This document shows positions 47,801 to 53,800 of a stretch of 64,000 nucleotides of DNA, piece by piece (within the stretch, counting starts at the first letter, position 1; each line of letters starts with the position of its first letter). The stretch is from Dipteris shenzhenensis (taxonomy: Eukaryota > Polypodiophyta > Polypodiopsida > Gleicheniales), in NCBI GenBank assembly GCA_047967505.1, contig CM106539.1; one strand, given 5' to 3'. Under the pieces are notes generated by a model. The model was not told the origin of the DNA and made no database searches. It saw nothing but the letters and a program-made list of their open reading frames with translations. The position numbers and the translations under genes were made by a program.

Positions 47801-50800
47801 AAAGGAGCAACAGTTCTCAGTAAGATAGACTTGAAGAGTGACTATCATCAAGTCAAGATACAACCACAAGATGTGCATAAGACAACTTTTTGCACTACAT
47901 TCGGGTTGTATGAATACTTAGTGATGCCTTTTGGGTTAACAAATGCTCCAGCCACATTCAATAGAATGATGAATCGCATCTTCCGAAAGTACAGGCATTT
48001 CACGGGTACTTTCTTTGATGATATCCTAGTCTTTTCAAAGACAGAAGAAGAGCACAAGAAACATCTTGCTTTGGTATTTCAAGAACTTCGAAATCATCAG
48101 CTTTTTGCCAATAGCAAGAAAAGTGAATTCTTTTTGGAAGAGATCCATTATCTCGGGCATATAATATCCAAGAATGGGATACAGATGGATCCTGCAAAGA
48201 TCCGAGCCATCCAAGAATGGCCTGAGTTAAAAACTGTGCATGAAGTCCGTAGTTTTTTGGAACTTTGCCCCCTACTATAGGAGATTCATCAGGCATTTTG
48301 CTGATATCGCAGCTCCATTACATGACCTTACTAAGAAAAATGCAGCCTTCACATGGGGAATATCACAAAAGAAAGCATTCAATACACTCAAGGAGAAGTT
48401 GACTACAGAGCCTATTCTTGCAGTCCCTGATCTTTATCAACCTTTTGATGTTGATTGCGATGCCTGTGGAGAGTGTGTTGGGGCTGCATTACATCAGAAT
48501 GGACATGTAGTAGCATGCGAGAGCCGAAAATTGCGTGATGCCGAAAGATATCTGGGAATCTATGAAAAAGAATTGTTGGCTGTAGTTCATGCTGTGAACA
48601 CATGGAAGCACTATATTTTGGGTGCAAATTTTACTGTTAAAACAGATCACCAAAGTCTGAGATATTTTCTAACTCAGACAAAACTTTTCGAGAAGCATAT
48701 GAAATGGGCAAATATGCTGTCAATGTATCATTTTCAGATTTGTCCATACCCCAGGAATTCGGAAGAGAGTGGCAGATGCCTTGTCCCGAAGACCCCAGGT
48801 CAACAATATGACTATTGCTTATCATCAGGACCTAGAAGGCATGAGGGAGCAATATGCTAATGATGCAGATTTTGGCGAGATTTTACAGCAAATGCAAGAG
48901 GGGCAGTCTATTAGAAATGACCCAACAGAGGGTACACGCAACAGAAGACTTATAGTAATGCCCAGGAGCTCACACAGTGTGGTGTGGGTGTGGAATCACA
49001 AACTTCTTTACTTATGTGCATTCGATAGATGTGCAGACTCATCAATAGACAATGAACCGGCCAGATAGAGAAACCACCAAAATATATATTTCCGTCCAAA
49101 ACTATGGACACAATACAAGAGAGATAGATCCAGAGTCCCACCAATGGTGAGGTCCTCTGATCTTACCACAAGGTCCTCCTCCTATCTGCTGGCTATCTCT
49201 AGACTCGAGCCCGCGTGCTCCACCTCGAGCGTAAGTAGACTTTCCGTCCAAAGATCTCAGCACCTTGCTGCCCTAGTAGAGAGCCTAGGCTTCAGCCCCA
49301 AGTGAGCTCAGTTGCAGCAACTCTGGCCCTGCTTTGCCTCCTGGATGTAGGCCCAAAGATCAGGCTTCTGCTGCTCCTGCTGCGCCTATGTTTGCTGACT
49401 TGCTGGATATAGAAATGAGGCAAGTGCCTCTGCTTTTATAGGCCCTAAGGCCTGTCATAAAACCGACCAGTCAGGCTGCCTATGGCCGACCCAAACAGGC
49501 CGACCAGGCCCTGACCTGGTCTGTATATAAACACCCCTTTGGGGCTCTCTTTTCTAGGGCCTTTGGCCCACACTTCCACGCAAGGGCTGAGCCCTTGGCC
49601 AGCCCTAGATAGGGCCTGGTTGGCTGGCTTTGCCCAGCCCAACCAGCCCTCCATATGGGCTGCCATGTGCTGCTCCATCTCTCCGCCATGTCAGCGCCTG
49701 TTCACCCTGGTTCTGCTGCGCCAACCTCATCCGTACACTTGCACTCCTGACCCGCCTGTGCCACGCCTTTGTGACTTCTTGAAGCTGTCCTCTGAGTGCC
49801 TCATGCCAGGCCTGATCTAAGACAATGTGTCCCCGCCATCTTCCTACACATGAGCTACTCCTAATGCAGCCTTTCATCCTTGGGATACCCCACCAACCAT
49901 GAATGCTCCAGATCTGTCCCAGATCCACACATCCAGGTAATCTCTCTTTGGGCACATCCTACCCTAGGTCTCCCTCCCCCACGCTCTCCTCATTTGGGGG
50001 CTTACAGATGGGGAGGTGACCTTTCCAACACAGTCCACCAGTCGCTATTCCCTGAAAGATGGGTATCTAATGAAAGATGACTGCCTATGCATCACCCAGG
50101 AGATGAGGAAAAAGATTTTGGAGGAATGCCATGCACCTCCCTATGCTGGACATAGAGGAATTACAGCAACAACTCTAGTTTGTTACTGAATGCCTTACGT
50201 GTCAAAAAGTGAAGTATGATAGACGGAAGGCACCTGGCCTAGTTATGCCTCTTCCCGTGCCTCACGCACCTTGGAAAGTATTACAATGGAGTTCATTTTT
50301 TATTTGCCAAGATCAAAGTCAAGGAATGATGGGATTTGGACTATCATTGATAGATTCAGCAAGCAAGCTCATTTCATTCCGGTTCACAAAACCATAAAGG
50401 CAGATCATATGGCTAAGCTTTTCATGGCACGGATCTTTAAGCATCATGGTATCCATAAGTCCATTGTCAGTGATCGAGATCCCAGAATGACCAGTCTATT
50501 CTGGAGAGCTTTATTTGACAACATGGGGACGAATCTGAATTTTTCTTCTTCTTTCCATCCCCAGACAGATGGTCAAAGTGAAGTAGCAAATTCTACAGCA
50601 TTGGATATGCTGAAATGCTACGTGGGTGACCAAGGTTCAAACTGGGAAAAGTACCTACCATTGGTAGAGTTTGCTTACAATAATACAGTACACAGCTCTA
50701 CAGGGAAAGCCCCCTTTGAAGTCATCTATGGAAAAGTGATTCAACACCTATCCTGAGGACCAAGGACGAAATATTTGCAGCTGATCAGTTTGTGAGAGAC

Positions 50801-53800
50801 CTCCAGACAGCTTACAGCCAAGTCTGGACAGCAATTGAAAGGTCTCAAGAGAAGCATAAAAGATCTGCACATAAGCATAGAAGACAGTTAGACCTCAAGG
50901 AAGGGGATTGGGTACTTTTAAAGTTCGAGAAAGCTAGGCTCCTTAAATTCAAAGGCAAATAGAAAGTGTATGCAAAGTTATCTTCTAGATATTATGGCCC
51001 TTTCAGGGTTACAAAAAGAATAAATGAGGTTGCATACAGGTTGGCATTGCCAGAGCATTGGAGGATTCACAATGCATTCCAATTTCCATGTGAGTCTTCT
51101 AGAGAAATTCCAAGGGCCAGAGCCTACAGAGCCAGTATCAGAGGATCCACCAGAAGTGGATGAGCTGTAGGAGGTCCTTCAACCAGAGCAGATTGTGTAC
51201 CATACTCTACACACAGGCCCTCAGGGCAAAGAGTTTTACAGATATCTTGTAAAATTCAAGAATTATATGGCATTGAATGCCAAGTGGATGGATGAAGACA
51301 TGTTATCCGATCATCCACAACTTTTGGATGTTTACAAGGAAGCTTTTCAGTTGAGGTTAACTGAATAGAAGCCGAGGGGATGTCACCACAATGTAAATAT
51401 CCTAAGTCAAAGTACAGTTGACCATTTATTTGATCATAATTAAAGAGTTTTCATATGTGTTAATTATGGTCAAAGAGTTCTTTTAATGGTCAAAGAATTG
51501 ACTACGGTCAAAGATACTTGACTCTGGTCAAGTAAACCTCAATTCGTTCGGGAAGACTTGGTTTATTACCAAGAGGATTAACTGTGGTTAACCAGAGAAC
51601 TACAGAGCTGACTACGGTCAGAAAGTGTTGACTTCGGTCAACGAGACTTGCTTTATTGCCAAGAGGGTTAACTACGGTTAACCAAGATGTGCCAACTTCG
51701 GTTGGAGAGATTTGACTATAATTAAGGCGCCTCGACCCTTGATCAAAGCCCCTTAATTATGATCAAGAGTGTTGACTTCGGTCAACCACAGAATAAATAT
51801 ATAATTTTATATTTGTTATGTGTGCACATGTGTTCCGTGGGGACGCCCACCATGACTAGAATTAGTCCACAATGTGTTATTTGCATGCAAAGCGCTAACA
51901 ATTAATGGATACCATGGTGGTGCGCTTTAATTAATTGTTGCAGGTAGTAGGAAGAGTTGTTTTTCCTAAGCGCAATGGAGCCTAACAAGAGTCTAGGAGA
52001 CGGTTCGCGTGATTAAGTGCTTCGAAGACTCTAGAGTTTCCCTTAGTGGCATGTAATTAGGAAAGTAATGTAGAAATTGACAAGTGGCTTGTTGCCAAGA
52101 AGGGGAGCCTTAGAGCTCATGTAATGATTCATCCACGTTTGGATTTTGTATGAACAGCTCCACGCTGAACTATGTACTCAGAATTCTCTTTGCAAGTAAT
52201 AAAATCCTTCGGGGGGGTCCAGCCCGACTGTTGTCCTGGGCCCTAACTGTTTGCAGAGTGAGAGAATGAGAGAGAGTTTGAGAGAGAGCAAAAATTGATG
52301 CTGGTGTCTGTCGTAGATTGCATTGCTGCTGCTGTCATTTTTCATGTTCCTATGGCAGTTGCTTCACTACTGATGGACATGGCAAACCCAGTGATAGATT
52401 CATGCAATGATGCCAACGACACGGGGTAGCTGATTCTCATCCAGCATACCCGTCGGTCCCAGCCTTGGGTCCAACTCTAGGTATGACCAATTCGGCTCAA
52501 TCCAACTGTCTTTGTTGATTAGGTAGAGTCAGATGTGAGTCATATCGTGGTTTTTGCCTGTATGGGGATGAAGTAGCCCATTCTCACTGAAATTACTAGA
52601 ATTGTTATAAAATATAAAGTTATTCAAGGTATTACTTCAAGCATGGGTTTCTATTGTTCTTCAACTTCGCTATTTTTATGTTCCAAATATAATGAATGAT
52701 TTGTAATAAATAACTCTTTAATAATTCAATTGATGGTAAGGCCATGGAAGCATGCTATTATGGAAGTCTTATGCATATGTGTTTCTTGGGTTTTTTATCA
52801 TGTGTTATTTTTAACAATGATGTGGTATGCATTCACCGGGGACGACGAATTTTATTAGGAGGCAATAACGTAGATGATTTAGCTGCCCCTTGTTTCCAAT
52901 CTTTTGGATCTTATGTGTGCATGTGTGATAGCTTGTTAGTGTTTTGAGTATATGTTGTAGTGTTTGTTGTTATTTGTCTTATTTTTGAAGTTTTTGTATG
53001 GTTGTATGATTACAAGTAATCATTAACCATTCCTTTGCAAAATTTGTTAGATTATGTCCTAACTTTTGCAAGGTGTAGTGGTTGGGGTGGTGCTATGATT
53101 GACCATCTTTGGTATCCGGCAAGGTAAGGAGGTAAGTGTGACTCTGTTTGGATATCTTTTGACATGGGTAGACCTATGAGGGAGTGGAAGCATAGAGAGT
53201 ATCATAATCTTGGCAATACGGTTGCTTGGGCAAGCAATATGTTATGTATATGGATGAGGGTCATCACTAGTGGAAGATCAAACTTTATTTCCATCATTGC
53301 AGCTCTTATCGGCCATTGTTAAAATGGCTCAATCACCCTATAAAGGCATGACCTAAGTGTACAAGCAGTGTTAAGAGCCTTGCGATGACTCAACACTCGT
53401 TCCTCGCAAGCTAGATTGCTCGGCTGTCCAATATACCTAGCTTTCCGAGAGTACCTCCTTTGAAGTCCAAAAGTGCTACTTTGAATATAGGAAAAGTCAT
53501 AGGGCGTTAAGTTGGTTGGAATGCCACTCCCATTATGCTAGAAGCAAGACCAATGACACTTTCAATGGGATGGTCTCCTGTCTAGAGAGGGTACACTTCC
53601 TCTTGGCCACCCTCTCACCTCCCTCTCGACCCTTCCATCTCCCCCCCGATCTCGTCTACACCCTCCTACAACTCCATCCCCACCCTCCCAACTCCCTCCC
53701 CACCCTTCCAACTCCCACCCTCTCAGCTCACTCCATTCCCCTCCACACCGTCCTAGCTCCCTCCCAGCTTCCGTTCCAGCTCCCTCACCACCCTCATAGC

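Larger units (their letters stand above)
34626..52322 (+). mobile_element. Ty3/gypsy chromovirus-type LTR retrotransposon with three nested insertions
   Basis: The order is 5' LTR, primer site, leader, gag, [hAT copy B], gag end with zinc knuckle, protease, reverse transcriptase, RNase H, [LTR-like block], integrase, chromodomain-like tail, polypurine tract and 3' LTR. RT-RH-INT order and the C-terminal chromodomain place it in Ty3/gypsy (chromovirus). Without the insertions the element would be about 7.9 kb. Frame breaks and stops occur in gag, RT and INT, so it is inactive. It lies in the TOM1-like intron in the opposite orientation to the gene. No clean 5-bp target duplication is visible, because the start of the 5' LTR seems to be missing. 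Confidence 0.92.

Noticed and set aside
49480-49955. Open frames of 69-116 codons on both strands
   Set aside because: They lie in the GC-richer part of the LTR-like block and the same region in the 59048-60143 copy has different frames, so they are not conserved.
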